The notes under the pieces were generated by a model. The model was given only the letters and a program-made list of their open reading frames with translations, was not told the origin of the DNA and did not search any database. A DNA stretch of 64,000 nucleotides from Clostridium sp. C105KSO13 (lineage in GTDB: Bacteria; Bacillota; Clostridia; Lachnospirales; Lachnospiraceae), in NCBI RefSeq assembly GCF_001517425.1, contig NZ_FBWL01000162.1, forward strand, positions 27,123-91,122, in the 5' to 3' direction. This document shows positions 15,884 to 24,540 of the stretch, one piece after another. Position 1 is the first letter of the stretch, and every line of letters begins with the position of its first letter. The translations under genes were made by a program, and so were the position numbers.

Positions 15884-16099
15884 ATGGCATTTTTTAGTTC
15901 AGCAATCAGTATTTTACAAACCCTTGTAGTGGCTATTGGCGCAGGTTTGGCAGTATGGGGCGTTATTAACTTGTTAGAGGGATATGGTAACGACAATCCG
16001 GGGGCAAAATCACAAGGCATCAAACAATTGATGGCGGGGGGTGGAGTTGTGTTGATTGGAACGCAGTTAATTCCCCTGCTTGGAAATCTATTTTCATAA
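15884..16099 (+). CDS. Maff2 family small membrane protein (71 aa)
   Basis: It starts MAFFSSAISILQTLVVAIGAG and has two hydrophobic helices separated by 'EGYGNDNPGAKSQGIKQLMAGG', the hallmark layout of Maff2 proteins in Tn1549-like elements. Its two-helix topology resembles VirB2/TrbC pilin-type subunits, so it is a candidate channel or pilin component; that is inferred. No Shine-Dalgarno sequence is visible before the ATG: the 20 bases upstream are nearly all A and T. It is followed after 18 bases by the VirB6-like gene. Confidence 0.8.
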   Translation: MAFFSSAISILQTLVVAIGAGLAVWGVINLLEGYGNDNPGAKSQGIKQLMAGGGVVLIGTQLIPLLGNLFS

Positions 16100-16117
16100 T
16101 GGAAAGGAGATCCGCTC

Positions 16118-16990
16118 ATGTTCGATAGCATTTTTGAGGCAATCGAGGAATGGATGAGGGAGCTTCTGACGGGAATGGTGGAGTCCAACCTGACAACGAT
16201 GTTTGCCGATGTGAACGAAAAAACCGGTGAAATCGCTGCCCAGGTCGGACAGACCCCGCAGGGATGGAACGGCAGCATTTTCAGCCTGATAGAAAATCTG
16301 TCAAACTCTGTGATTGTGCCCATTGCGGGAATGATTATTACGTTTATCCTGTGTTATGAACTGATTACCATGATGACGGAGAAAAACAATATGCACGACA
16401 TCGACACATGGATGTTTTTTAAGTATTTCTTCAAGATGTGGGTAGCGGTTTATCTCGTCAGCAATACCTTTACCATTGTGATGGCAATATTTGATGTAGG
16501 GCAGCATGTGGTAAATGCAGCCGCCGGCGTTATTAACGGACAGACAGCTATTAATGTGGATTCTATGCTGGAACAAATGCGTACAGCAATGGAATCTATG
16601 GAAATCGGGGAATTGGTCATATTGGCTTTGGAAACAATGCTGGTCAGCCTATGCATGAAGATTATGTCTGTGCTGATTACAGTCATTTTATATGGTCGTA
16701 TGATTGAAATTTATCTTTTTACCTCGGTCGCACCAATTCCATTCGCAACTATGTCCAACCGGGAATGGGGGCAAGTGGGAAATAATTATTTCCGGGGGCT
16801 TCTGGCTCTTGGATTCCAGGGGTTTTTTATGATGGTCTGTGTTGGTATATATGCAGTTCTGATATCCACCATAGAAATTTCAGACAACATGCATTCAGCC
16901 TTGTTTGGTGTGGCAGCGTATACCGTTATTCTATGTTTTAGCCTGATGAAAACCTCAAACTTATCAAAATCAATATTTAATGCCCATTAA
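16118..16990 (+). CDS. VirB6/TrbL-like channel protein (290 aa)
   Basis: GGAAAGGAGAT precedes the ATG. After an N-terminal amphipathic segment the protein has about six hydrophobic helices: near residues 65-85, 105-125, 165-195, 200-215, 225-255 and 260-280. This matches the VirB6/TrbL family of polytopic inner-membrane proteins that line the translocation path of conjugative type IV systems. 'DIDTWMFFKYFFKMWVAVYL' is a characteristic stretch. It is followed 11 bases later by the methyltransferase gene. Confidence 0.8.
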   Translation: MFDSIFEAIEEWMRELLTGMVESNLTTMFADVNEKTGEIAAQVGQTPQGWNGSIFSLIENLSNSVIVPIAGMIITFILCYELITMMTEKNNMHDIDTWMFFKYFFKMWVAVYLVSNTFTIVMAIFDVGQHVVNAAAGVINGQTAINVDSMLEQMRTAMESMEIGELVILALETMLVSLCMKIMSVLITVILYGRMIEIYLFTSVAPIPFATMSNREWGQVGNNYFRGLLALGFQGFFMMVCVGIYAVLISTIEISDNMHSALFGVAAYTVILCFSLMKTSNLSKSIFNAH

Positions 16991-17001
16991 AGGAGGCGGT
17001 T

Positions 17002-17595
17002 ATGGAGAAAAAATACAACATTGTCTATGCCGATCCGCCGTGGAGATATCAACTGAATAAAGGACGGGGGATTGCAGAAAATCATTATCCAACCATGAGT
17101 ATAAAAGAAATATGTGCACTTCCCATCAATCGCATTACAGATAAAGATGCGGTTCTGTTTTTATGGATCACGTTCCCTCAGCTTCCAGAAGCTCTAAAAG
17201 TGATGGAATCCTGGGGATTTAACTATAAGACTGCCGCATTTGTATGGGTGAAGCAGAATAAGTCCGGAAACGGGTTTTTCTTTGGATTGGGGCATTGGAC
17301 ACGTTCCAATGCAGAAATCTGTCTGTTAGGAATTAAAGGACATCCCCGGCGTATTTCTAACAAGGTATTCCAGCTTATTGTCAGCCCTCGTGCAGAACAC
17401 AGTAAGAAACCGGAGGAAGTTCGGACAAAAATTGTGGAGCTTATGGGGGATTTGCCCAGGGTGGAACTTTTTGCAAGACAGGAAACACCTGGATGGGATA
17501 GATGGGGAAATGAAGTGGAGATATCCCCGCAAATGCGGGGGTTGGAAAAAATCAGAGGAAAGGAGATACCGGAAAATAGAGAAATCATTATTTGA
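17002..17595 (+). CDS. MT-A70 family adenine-N6 DNA methyltransferase (197 aa)
   Basis: AAGGAGGCGGTT precedes ATG 17002. The catalytic motif DPPW is at residues 11-14 ('VYADPPWRYQ'), with 'LFLWIT' and 'GHWTRSNAEICLLGIKG' as in MT-A70 enzymes found on phages and mobile elements. No partner restriction endonuclease is nearby, so it is an orphan methylase. It is embedded between channel genes of the transfer operon, which suggests that it modifies element DNA so as to survive restriction in the recipient; this is an inference. Confidence 0.85.
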   Translation: MEKKYNIVYADPPWRYQLNKGRGIAENHYPTMSIKEICALPINRITDKDAVLFLWITFPQLPEALKVMESWGFNYKTAAFVWVKQNKSGNGFFFGLGHWTRSNAEICLLGIKGHPRRISNKVFQLIVSPRAEHSKKPEEVRTKIVELMGDLPRVELFARQETPGWDRWGNEVEISPQMRGLEKIRGKEIPENREIII

Positions 17596-17616
17596 AAATT
17601 CCGGTCAGTAAATACG

Positions 17617-17991
17617 ATGGCGTTTGTCAGTGTGCCAAAGGATTTGGCACGGGTAAAGAACAAAGTGTTTTTAAATATGACGGCTAGACAGATTATCTGT
17701 CTGTCGGCTGCGGCGGCTGTGGGGCTGCCTTTTTATTTTCTCACAAGGGGATACATTGGAACCAGCAATGCGGCTACCGGCATGGTAATTTTGATGATGC
17801 CGGCATTTCTGTTTGCTATGTATAAAAAAGACGGACTGCCGCTGGAAAAGATTCTGCGGAATGTGATTAATGTAAAAATTCGGAATCCTGCCATTCGCAG
17901 GTACGAAGTGGAGAACTTCTATGAGCGGCAGGAAGTATCAACAAAATCAAAGAACGGAGGCGGTAAAGTTGAGAAGAAAAAGAAACGATAA
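17617..17991 (+). CDS. prgI: PrgI family type IV secretion protein (124 aa)
   Basis: It begins MAFVSVPKDLARVKNKVFLN and has two membrane helices (about 26-46 and 51-70) followed by 'YKKDGLPLEKILRNVI', as in PrgI proteins, the VirB3-like partner of VirB4 in Gram-positive transfer systems. The C-terminus is very basic. It overlaps the start of virB4 by 23 bases, consistent with translational coupling. The preceding gap is only 21 bases. Confidence 0.85.
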   Translation: MAFVSVPKDLARVKNKVFLNMTARQIICLSAAAAVGLPFYFLTRGYIGTSNAATGMVILMMPAFLFAMYKKDGLPLEKILRNVINVKIRNPAIRRYEVENFYERQEVSTKSKNGGGKVEKKKKR

Positions 17992-20252
17992 AGTACCGGA
18001 GTATGGGTATGTGGCGCTTTATGACACCGAGGACATGGAAGATATGGTAAAGGATCATCCCCCTTCAAAGCTGACCAGGCAGGAAAAGAAAGCAGTAAAA
18101 AGAGCTGAGAAACAAAGAATAAAGAGGGAAAAAGCAGAGAGAAAAGCCGCTAAAAAGGCAGCATGTAAAAAAAAGTGGACTTTCCATGAAAAAAAAGTAA
18201 GGTCTAAGGAAAAGACGGTAAGAAGAAAGCCGGATAAAAAAATACATCGTGAGATTAGTTCAGGTAAAAAATCCGGGAGCCGGAGACAGACAAAAACGGC
18301 GGCAAAAAAAGCAAAGGAAAAGCGTCTGTCTGCACAAAAATCTATTCCGTATAGAGAGATGGGGAAAGATGGAATCTGCCGGGTGCGGGAGAAATTTTAT
18401 TCTAAAACAATCCGGTTCTATGATATTAACTATCAGTTAGCGCAGAATGAGGACAAAAACGCCATATTTGAGAACTGGTGTGATTTCCTCAATTATTTTG
18501 ATAGTACCATCCACTTCCAGATTTCCTTTATCAACCACCATAGCAGCATGGCGGAGTTTGAATCTGTTATCCAGATTAAGCCGCAGAAGGATGCATTTGA
18601 CGATGTTCGCATGGAATATGCACAGATGTTGAAGAATCAACTTGCTAAGGGAAATAACGGTTTAGTCCGTACAAAGTATATCACGTTTGGCATTGAAGCG
18701 GAGAATATACGGGAGGCAAAGCCGAAGCTGGAACGGATTGAAGCGGATATCCTGAACAATTTTAAAGTGCTCGGTGTATCGGCTTATCCGCTGAATGGGG
18801 AGGAGCGGTTAAAGATATTTTACGAAACCTTCAATCCGGAAGAGAAAGTTCCGTTTCGCTTTTCCTATGATAATGTGTTGCGCAGTGGAATGGGAACGAA
18901 GGACTTTATTGCGCCTACCAGTTTTGTGTTTAAAGACGGAAAGACTTTTCAGATGGGAAATACCATCGGAGCTGCATCTTATCTCAATATTTTAGCACCG
19001 GAGCTGACGGATAAAATGCTGGCAGAATTTTTGGACATAGATACGAACCTAATCGTAAACCTTCATATCCAGTCTTTAGACCAGATGAAGGCAATCAAGC
19101 TGGTGAAAAGCAAAGTGACCGATATTAACCGGATGAAGATTGAGGAACAAAAGAAAGCGGTGCGTTCTGGCTATGACATGGACATTATCCCGTCAGACCT
19201 AAATACCTATGGTGGGGAAGCAAAAAGGCTGCTGGAAGATTTACAGTCCAGGAATGAAAGGATGTTTCTCGTAACGGTGCTGTTCCTCAATACGGCAGGG
19301 AGTAGGCAGGAATTGGATAATGCGGTATTCCAGACAGCGGGAATCGCACAGAAATATAATTGTTCGCTTAGAAGGCTGGACTATATGCAGGAGCAGGGGC
19401 TGATGAGCAGTGTTCCGCTTGGGATGAATCTGATTCCCATTAAGCGGGCGTTGACTACCACATCCACTGCTATTTTTGTACCTTTTACGACACAGGAGCT
19501 TTTTATGGCAGGGGAATCTTTATATTACGGCTTAAATGCCCTGTCGAACAACATGATCATGGTAGACCGGAAACAGTTGAAGAATCCAAATGGGCTGATA
19601 CTGGGAACCCCTGGTTCCGGAAAATCTTTTTCTGCAAAAAGAGAGATAACCAATGCCTTTTTTGCCACCCAGGACGACATCATTATCGGAGATCCGGAGG
19701 GGGAATATTATCCCCTGGTAAATGCTCTCGGCGGTCAGGTGATTCATATTTCCCCAACAAGCCATGATTACATCAACCCGATGGATATCAATCTCGATTA
19801 TTCGGACGATGATAACCCACTGGGATTCAAGAGTGATTTTGTTTTGTCGCTATGTGAGTTAATCATGGGTTCCAGAAATGGTATTGAAGCGGAAGAAAAA
19901 TCCGTGATTGACCGATGCCTGCCGATTGTATATCAGAAATACTTTGAGAATCCCATACCGGAAAATATGCCGGTTTTGGGTGACTTATATGAGTGCTTGC
20001 GGGCACAGACAGAAGTGCAGGCACAAAGAATTGCCACAGCCCTGGAAATCTATGTAAATGGCTCTCTGAAGGTGTTCAATCATCGTACAAATGTGGAGCT
20101 TTCTAACCGGATTGTCTGCTTTGACATCAAGGATTTGGGCAAGCAGTTAAAAAAGCTTGGGATGCTTATTGTTCAGGATCAGGTGTGGAACCGTGTCACT
20201 ATCAACCGTGCGGTACATAAGTCCACCCGCTATTACATTGATGAGTTCCATC
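17969..20252 (+). CDS. virB4: VirB4 secretion ATPase, exon 1
   Basis: The chosen start is TTG 17969, because GGAGG lies at 17956-17960 with 8-base spacing. An ATG at 17921 has no such site and would lie deeper inside prgI. Residues about 30-130 are extremely basic. The ATPase core holds Walker A GTPGSGKS at about 546-553, 'DIIIGDPEGEYYPL', and the Walker B start 'YYIDEFH', after which the intron begins. Splicing 20252 to 23033 gives DEFH-L-LLKEEQ, the family sequence, and a protein of 888 residues. VirB4 powers pilus or channel assembly and substrate transfer at the membrane. Confidence 0.9.
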
Positions 20253-20986
20253 GGGCGAGACGTTCCGTAGCTTAATAGGCTACGGGGTCAGTGGTCGCCC
20301 GTGCCAGTGGCACGAATACTGCTGATACAACTGATATGATATTGCTCAAATGAGTGGGTAACGCCACGAAGGGGCACACGTAAACTGCCTATGGCGTGAG
20401 TAGTTGTGTAAGGCGAAAGGGTCATAAAGCTAGGCTGGAGAGCAAAAAGCCAACCCAAACAGGTAAAGCTGTGGAAAGGTTTGTAGAGGTACAGGCTGTT
20501 GGTGATTATGTAGTGGGCTGTATATGGTGAGAATCCCATAACGGGGGACGAACAAACGATATAAAGGGTCTAAAATTCGGATACGTTGAAAAGCGTATGT
20601 CCAGTTGTTGGACGATGATTACCGAAAAGTAGCAGAGTGGATGTGAAAGTCGGGATACCGTTACAGGCGGTATAAATCATCAGGCCCAAAGGAAGCACCT
20701 AAGTACAGTATCGTATCATATCGGAACGTCGGAAGCAGCGGACAGCGAGCAGTTACACCTGCTATGACCTGTTGATAGGGAAAACCTCAAGTATAACCTA
20801 TCTTAACCGCTGTGAAAGCGGAGGCACGAGCGTTGAAGTTCCTGTAATGGGAATGGAGCAACAGCCTCTAGTGGGAGCCGGAGCAATCCGGCAAAAGAAG
20901 TGCAATAAAGTAATGTAGTTGACATTCATAGGTTCGAGTATGACTAAAAGAAACCGAGCCGAGCCAAAAGCGAGGTGATGTTGACT

Positions 20987-22903
20987 ATGCGAAGAAAAGA
21001 AATGTTGAAACGGAACAGTCTGCGCCATGCGGAGTATTACAGTATGGTGGAAATTCAGGACAGGCTGTTTCAAGAAAGCAAAGACGGTAAGGTATTCAAA
21101 GACCTTATCAGTACCATTGCCAGTGAGCAAAACATCAAGCTGGCATACCGCAACCTGAAAACAAACAAAGGAAGCAACACGGCTGGCGTTGACGGCGTGA
21201 CGTTTGAAGATTTGAAGCAAATGCCGGAAGAAGCCATTGTAAAACGGGTCAGGGATAAGATATTCAACTATCAGCCAAAAGCTGTAAGGCGGGTATATAT
21301 TCCGAAAGCCAACGGGAAACTCCGCCCTTTGGGGATTCCCACCGTGCTTGACAGGATTGTGCAACAGTGTGTCCTGCAAGTCATGGAGCCAGTCTGTGAA
21401 GCAAAATTTCATAGGTACAGTTACGGATTCAGACCAAACCGCAACTGTAAACAGGCAGTCGCCATGTGCTATAAACTGGCACAGGTAAGCGGGTTTCACT
21501 ACGTGGTGGACGTTGATATAAAAGGATTTTTCGATAACGTCAACCATGGGAAACTTCTGAAACAGATATGGGCGCTGGGAATACAGGATAAATGTCTGCT
21601 GTCCCTAATCAGCAAGATGCTAAAAGCGCCGATTGAAGAAAACGGAGAAAGAACCATTCCCACAAAGGGAACGCCGCAAGGCGGGGTTTTAAGCCCGTTG
21701 CTTGCAAACATTGTTCTGAATGAATTGGACTGGTGGATTGACAGCCAGTGGGCAAATATGATTGTCCAGAAACCCAGTAAAAGTGATTACACCTACAATC
21801 GTGATGGTTCACTTAACAAGGGGAATATCTACAAGAAGTTAAGGGCAAGCAAGCTGAAAGAAGTGTTCTCCGTCCGCTATGCCGACGATTTTAAGCTGTT
21901 CTGTAAAACCTATGACCATGCGGTGCGTCTGAAAAAAGCGACTGAAATGTGGCTGTCGGAACGTCTGCAACTGGAAACTTCCGAGGAAAAATCTAAGATT
22001 ACCAACCTGAAAGACGGTTACAGTGAATTTTTAGGCATTCAATTCAAGGTGTATCGGAAAGGAAAAAAGTGGTGCGTCAAGTCACACATGACTGACAAAG
22101 CCATAAAGACCCAAAAGGCCGCCTTGAAGCAGCATTTAGTAAAGGCTTGCAAGGATTATGAAAATGCGGAGATTCAGCATATGGCGATAATCCGCTACAA
22201 TCAGGCTGTTGTGGGTGTCCATGAGTATTACAGCATGGCAACCATGATAAATGAAGATGTCCATAAGCTCTTTCCGAGTTTGGACAGAACCATGAAAGTC
22301 CGATTGAATACCCGGTGCAACCTAAGCAGGGCAAAGCCGCCCAATCTGCATGGTGGAATGGATTTATTCATCTATGAGAAATACAGGAAGTCCAAGCAGA
22401 TTTGGTACATAAACGGCTATATCCTTGCCCCGGTTGCGTACTGTCGGCACAGGAATCCAATGTGCCACCGTTCCTCAATCAACCAGTACACGCCGGAGGG
22501 CAGAACGGAAATCCATAAGATGTTGAGCAAGGAAGCCTATTCTGCCACCTTGTTTGAATTAAGCCAGAGCAGGAACCCGGAACGAAGTATTGAATACTGC
22601 GATAACCGACTATCACGGTTTGTTGCGGCACAGGGTAAATGCGAAATCACAGGAGTTATGCTGACAGCCGAAGAAGTCCACTGCCACCACTGGAAGCCGG
22701 TGTCTTTAGGTGGAACCGACGAGTATTCCAACCTGCGTATTGTGCATGAAAATGTCCATCGGCTGATTCATGCCACTACAAAGGAAACAATCCTGAAATA
22801 TCTTGAATTAACAGGTTGCAAAGAAAAAGGCAGATTGGTAAAGGTCAACAAGTGGCGGATTGCCGCCGGACTGAAACCGATACTGCTGACCGAATTAAAC
22901 TAA
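20987..22903 (+). CDS. ltrA: Intron-encoded reverse transcriptase/maturase with HNH endonuclease (638 aa)
   Basis: GCGAGGTGA stands 8 bases before ATG 20987; a GTG at 20975 also opens the frame but is less likely. The RT domain shows 'KPRPLGIPTVLDR'-type and 'DVDIKGFFDNVNH' blocks, TPQGGVLSPLLANI, and the catalytic YADD. The thumb/maturase region follows. The C-terminus has an HNH motif: 'CEITG', 'VHCHHWKPVSLGGTD', 'NVHRLIH'. The reading frame is complete, so this enzyme could support splicing and retrohoming of intron 2. It might also act on intron 1, whose own ORF is broken; that is not shown. Confidence 0.92.
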   Translation: MRRKEMLKRNSLRHAEYYSMVEIQDRLFQESKDGKVFKDLISTIASEQNIKLAYRNLKTNKGSNTAGVDGVTFEDLKQMPEEAIVKRVRDKIFNYQPKAVRRVYIPKANGKLRPLGIPTVLDRIVQQCVLQVMEPVCEAKFHRYSYGFRPNRNCKQAVAMCYKLAQVSGFHYVVDVDIKGFFDNVNHGKLLKQIWALGIQDKCLLSLISKMLKAPIEENGERTIPTKGTPQGGVLSPLLANIVLNELDWWIDSQWANMIVQKPSKSDYTYNRDGSLNKGNIYKKLRASKLKEVFSVRYADDFKLFCKTYDHAVRLKKATEMWLSERLQLETSEEKSKITNLKDGYSEFLGIQFKVYRKGKKWCVKSHMTDKAIKTQKAALKQHLVKACKDYENAEIQHMAIIRYNQAVVGVHEYYSMATMINEDVHKLFPSLDRTMKVRLNTRCNLSRAKPPNLHGGMDLFIYEKYRKSKQIWYINGYILAPVAYCRHRNPMCHRSSINQYTPEGRTEIHKMLSKEAYSATLFELSQSRNPERSIEYCDNRLSRFVAAQGKCEITGVMLTAEEVHCHHWKPVSLGGTDEYSNLRIVHENVHRLIHATTKETILKYLELTGCKEKGRLVKVNKWRIAAGLKPILLTELN

Positions 22904-22956
22904 ACATTTCTACTTTGTGAACAACTACATTAGCAATAAAAGACTTCTCCCATGGA

Positions 22957-22990
22957 ACGCCGTGTGCAGTGAAAGCTGCTTGCACGGTGT
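22957..22990 (+). ncRNA. Group II intron 2 domain V
   Basis: A 34-base hairpin with CGC triad, stem of CGCCGTGTGCAG type and GAAA tetraloop. Domain VI follows as a G/C-rich hairpin ('GACCCGCAAGGGTC') with a candidate branch A in 'CTGACCTATC'. Spacing to the 3' splice site equals that of intron 1. Confidence 0.8.
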
Positions 22991-23032
22991 GGGCCGGGGC
23001 GAAAGACCCGCAAGGGTCTGACCTATCGGCAT

Positions 23033-23415
23033 TGCTTTTAAAAGAAGAACAGACCGCCGCTTACAGCGTGGAGATCTGGAAGCGTTTTAGAAAGTGGGGC
23101 GGTATTCCCACAGGCATTACCCAGAATATCAAGGACTTGCTGGCGAGCCGGGAAATTGAAAACATTTTTGAAAACTCGGACTTTATTTATATGTTAAACC
23201 AGGCTGCCGGAGACAGGCAGATTCTCGCAAAACAGTTAAATATCTCACCGCACCAGCTATCCTATGTAACCAACAGTGGCGAGGGAGAAGGGCTGATATT
23301 CTATGGCAGCACCATTATCCCATTTAAAGACAAGTTTGATCATTCCCTGCGTCTGTATACTTTGATGTCAACAAAACCCTCTGATTTGAAGGAACGGCAG
23401 GAGAAAACAGTATGA
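23033..23415 (+). CDS. virB4: VirB4 secretion ATPase, exon 2
   Basis: Bases 23033-23034 complete the split CTG codon. The exon encodes LLKEEQTAAYSVEIWKRFRK, 'GGIPTGITQNIKDLL', 'NSDFIYMLNQAAGDRQ' and the C-terminal helices, the standard end of Gram-positive VirB4/TcpF-type ATPases. An ATG at 22969 lies inside the intron and is not used. The stop codon overlaps the start of the next methyltransferase gene (ATGA). Confidence 0.9.
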
Positions 23416-24191
23416 CGGGAGGAAAAATCGACTTGCGAAACCGGGTTTTTCATGGTGACTGTATGGACTTATTTGAGGAAATACCAGATGGCTATGTGTC
23501 CATGATTCTGACAGACCCGCCATATGGAATTTCTTACAAAAATAATTTTGCAAACAGGAAACATGATTTGCTGCCTGGGGATGATGGGATTGATTATGAA
23601 AGAATGGCAAGGGAAAGCTACCGTATTTTACAGGATAACGCACATGCTTATTTTTTTACCAGATTTGACTGTTATCCGCATCACTATGAATGTTTGGTTA
23701 AGGCAGGTTTTTCCGTGAAGAACTGTATGGTTGTAGAGAAGGGAAATATATGCGGCATTGGCGATTTGCAGGGGAGTTTTGCGAACAATGCGGAGTGGAT
23801 CATCTTCTGCCAGAAAGGGCGGCGCTTGTTTAACCACACCACATTACTACAAAATCGGAAAAAGGAAGGCAGTCTTTTCCAAAGGGGAAGGCCGCCGAGC
23901 AGGAAATATAAAACCAGATTCAATGCCTGCTGGTTTGGTGAGGAATATCCGAAAGCAACATATAACTCTGCATGGCATATCCAGCAGGGGATTCATCATC
24001 CCACAATTAAGAATGTGGAGTTGCTGAAATGGCTTATCCAGATTTCCAGTCTGCCGGGTGAACTGGTTTTTGATGGTTTTCTTGGAACTGGAAGCACTGC
24101 ATTGGCAGCAAAGCAGACTGGACGTGATTACCTGGGGGCGGAAATTGAACATAAGTATTATCAGATAATTGGCAAACGTCTTTGCTGTTAA
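23412..24191 (+). CDS. DNA adenine methyltransferase, N6/N4 class (259 aa)
   Basis: The catalytic motif DPPY is at residues 35-38 ('LTDPPYGISYKN'), and the SAM-binding motif 'FDGFLGTGSTALAA' lies near the C-terminus. This order (catalytic motif first, SAM motif last) is that of beta-class site-specific methylases. It is translationally coupled to virB4. No restriction endonuclease is adjacent. It is the second orphan methylase of the transfer operon. Target sequence unknown. Confidence 0.85.
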   Translation: MTGGKIDLRNRVFHGDCMDLFEEIPDGYVSMILTDPPYGISYKNNFANRKHDLLPGDDGIDYERMARESYRILQDNAHAYFFTRFDCYPHHYECLVKAGFSVKNCMVVEKGNICGIGDLQGSFANNAEWIIFCQKGRRLFNHTTLLQNRKKEGSLFQRGRPPSRKYKTRFNACWFGEEYPKATYNSAWHIQQGIHHPTIKNVELLKWLIQISSLPGELVFDGFLGTGSTALAAKQTGRDYLGAEIEHKYYQIIGKRLCC

Positions 24192-24227
24192 TAACAAAAT
24201 CATTAAGCTGAATAGAAAGGGAAAAAT

Positions 24228-24512
24228 ATGATACTTGAAAATGAAAACATAGAAAAAAAAGAAAGATGTGAAGAATTAAATAAGCTTCTGAATGCAGACC
24301 GGGAGGGGGATGGGGAAGAAATATTTGCCTGTATGATGGATGACCTCATTTATTTTGCATCCCTGCTGGATGTGCAGGGTTCCATGCTGCGTCTGCTGAT
24401 GTTAAATGAAAAGAAAATGCCAAAAGAGATGTGGGAGTACAGCCAGAAAATAAAGGAACAGATAGACCAGACAATGGAAAAATGGGAACTGTATGCAACA
24501 ACTTGTGTATAA
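24228..24512 (+). CDS. Helical acidic hypothetical ICE protein (94 aa)
   Basis: AGAAAGGGAAAAAT precedes the ATG. The product is almost entirely helical and acidic ('KKERCEELNKLLNADREGD', 'EYSQKIKEQIDQTMEKWELY'), with no signal peptide or membrane segment. It lies between the methylase and the cell-wall hydrolase genes with short gaps, so it belongs to the transfer operon. I do not recognise a family. Confidence 0.6.
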   Translation: MILENENIEKKERCEELNKLLNADREGDGEEIFACMMDDLIYFASLLDVQGSMLRLLMLNEKKMPKEMWEYSQKIKEQIDQTMEKWELYATTCV

Positions 24513-24540
24513 AAGACAGCAGAGACTGGAGTGATCAGTT

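Larger units (their letters stand above)
20253..23032 (+). mobile_element. Group II intron 2, inserted in virB4 (2780 bp)
   Basis: Ends are fixed by restoration of DEFHLLLKEEQ. The 3' end CTATCGGCAT resembles that of intron 1, and domain V is at 22957-22990. The 5' end is GGGCGAGACG, which departs from GUGYG at the second base. Ribozyme sequence fills 20253-20986, followed by an intact maturase gene. A candidate EBS1, GATGTG at 20640-20645, pairs with four of the last exon bases (CATC) plus one G-T pair. The insertion point is the same structural motif as intron 1, directly after the DEF codons of Walker B. Confidence 0.9.

Noticed and set aside
20798..21547. 249-codon reverse frame opposite the intron 2 maturase
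   Set aside because: Antisense of conserved RT motifs; no independent support.
22969..23032. ATG start for VirB4 exon 2
   Set aside because: Also intron domain V/VI sequence; exon 2 begins at 23033.
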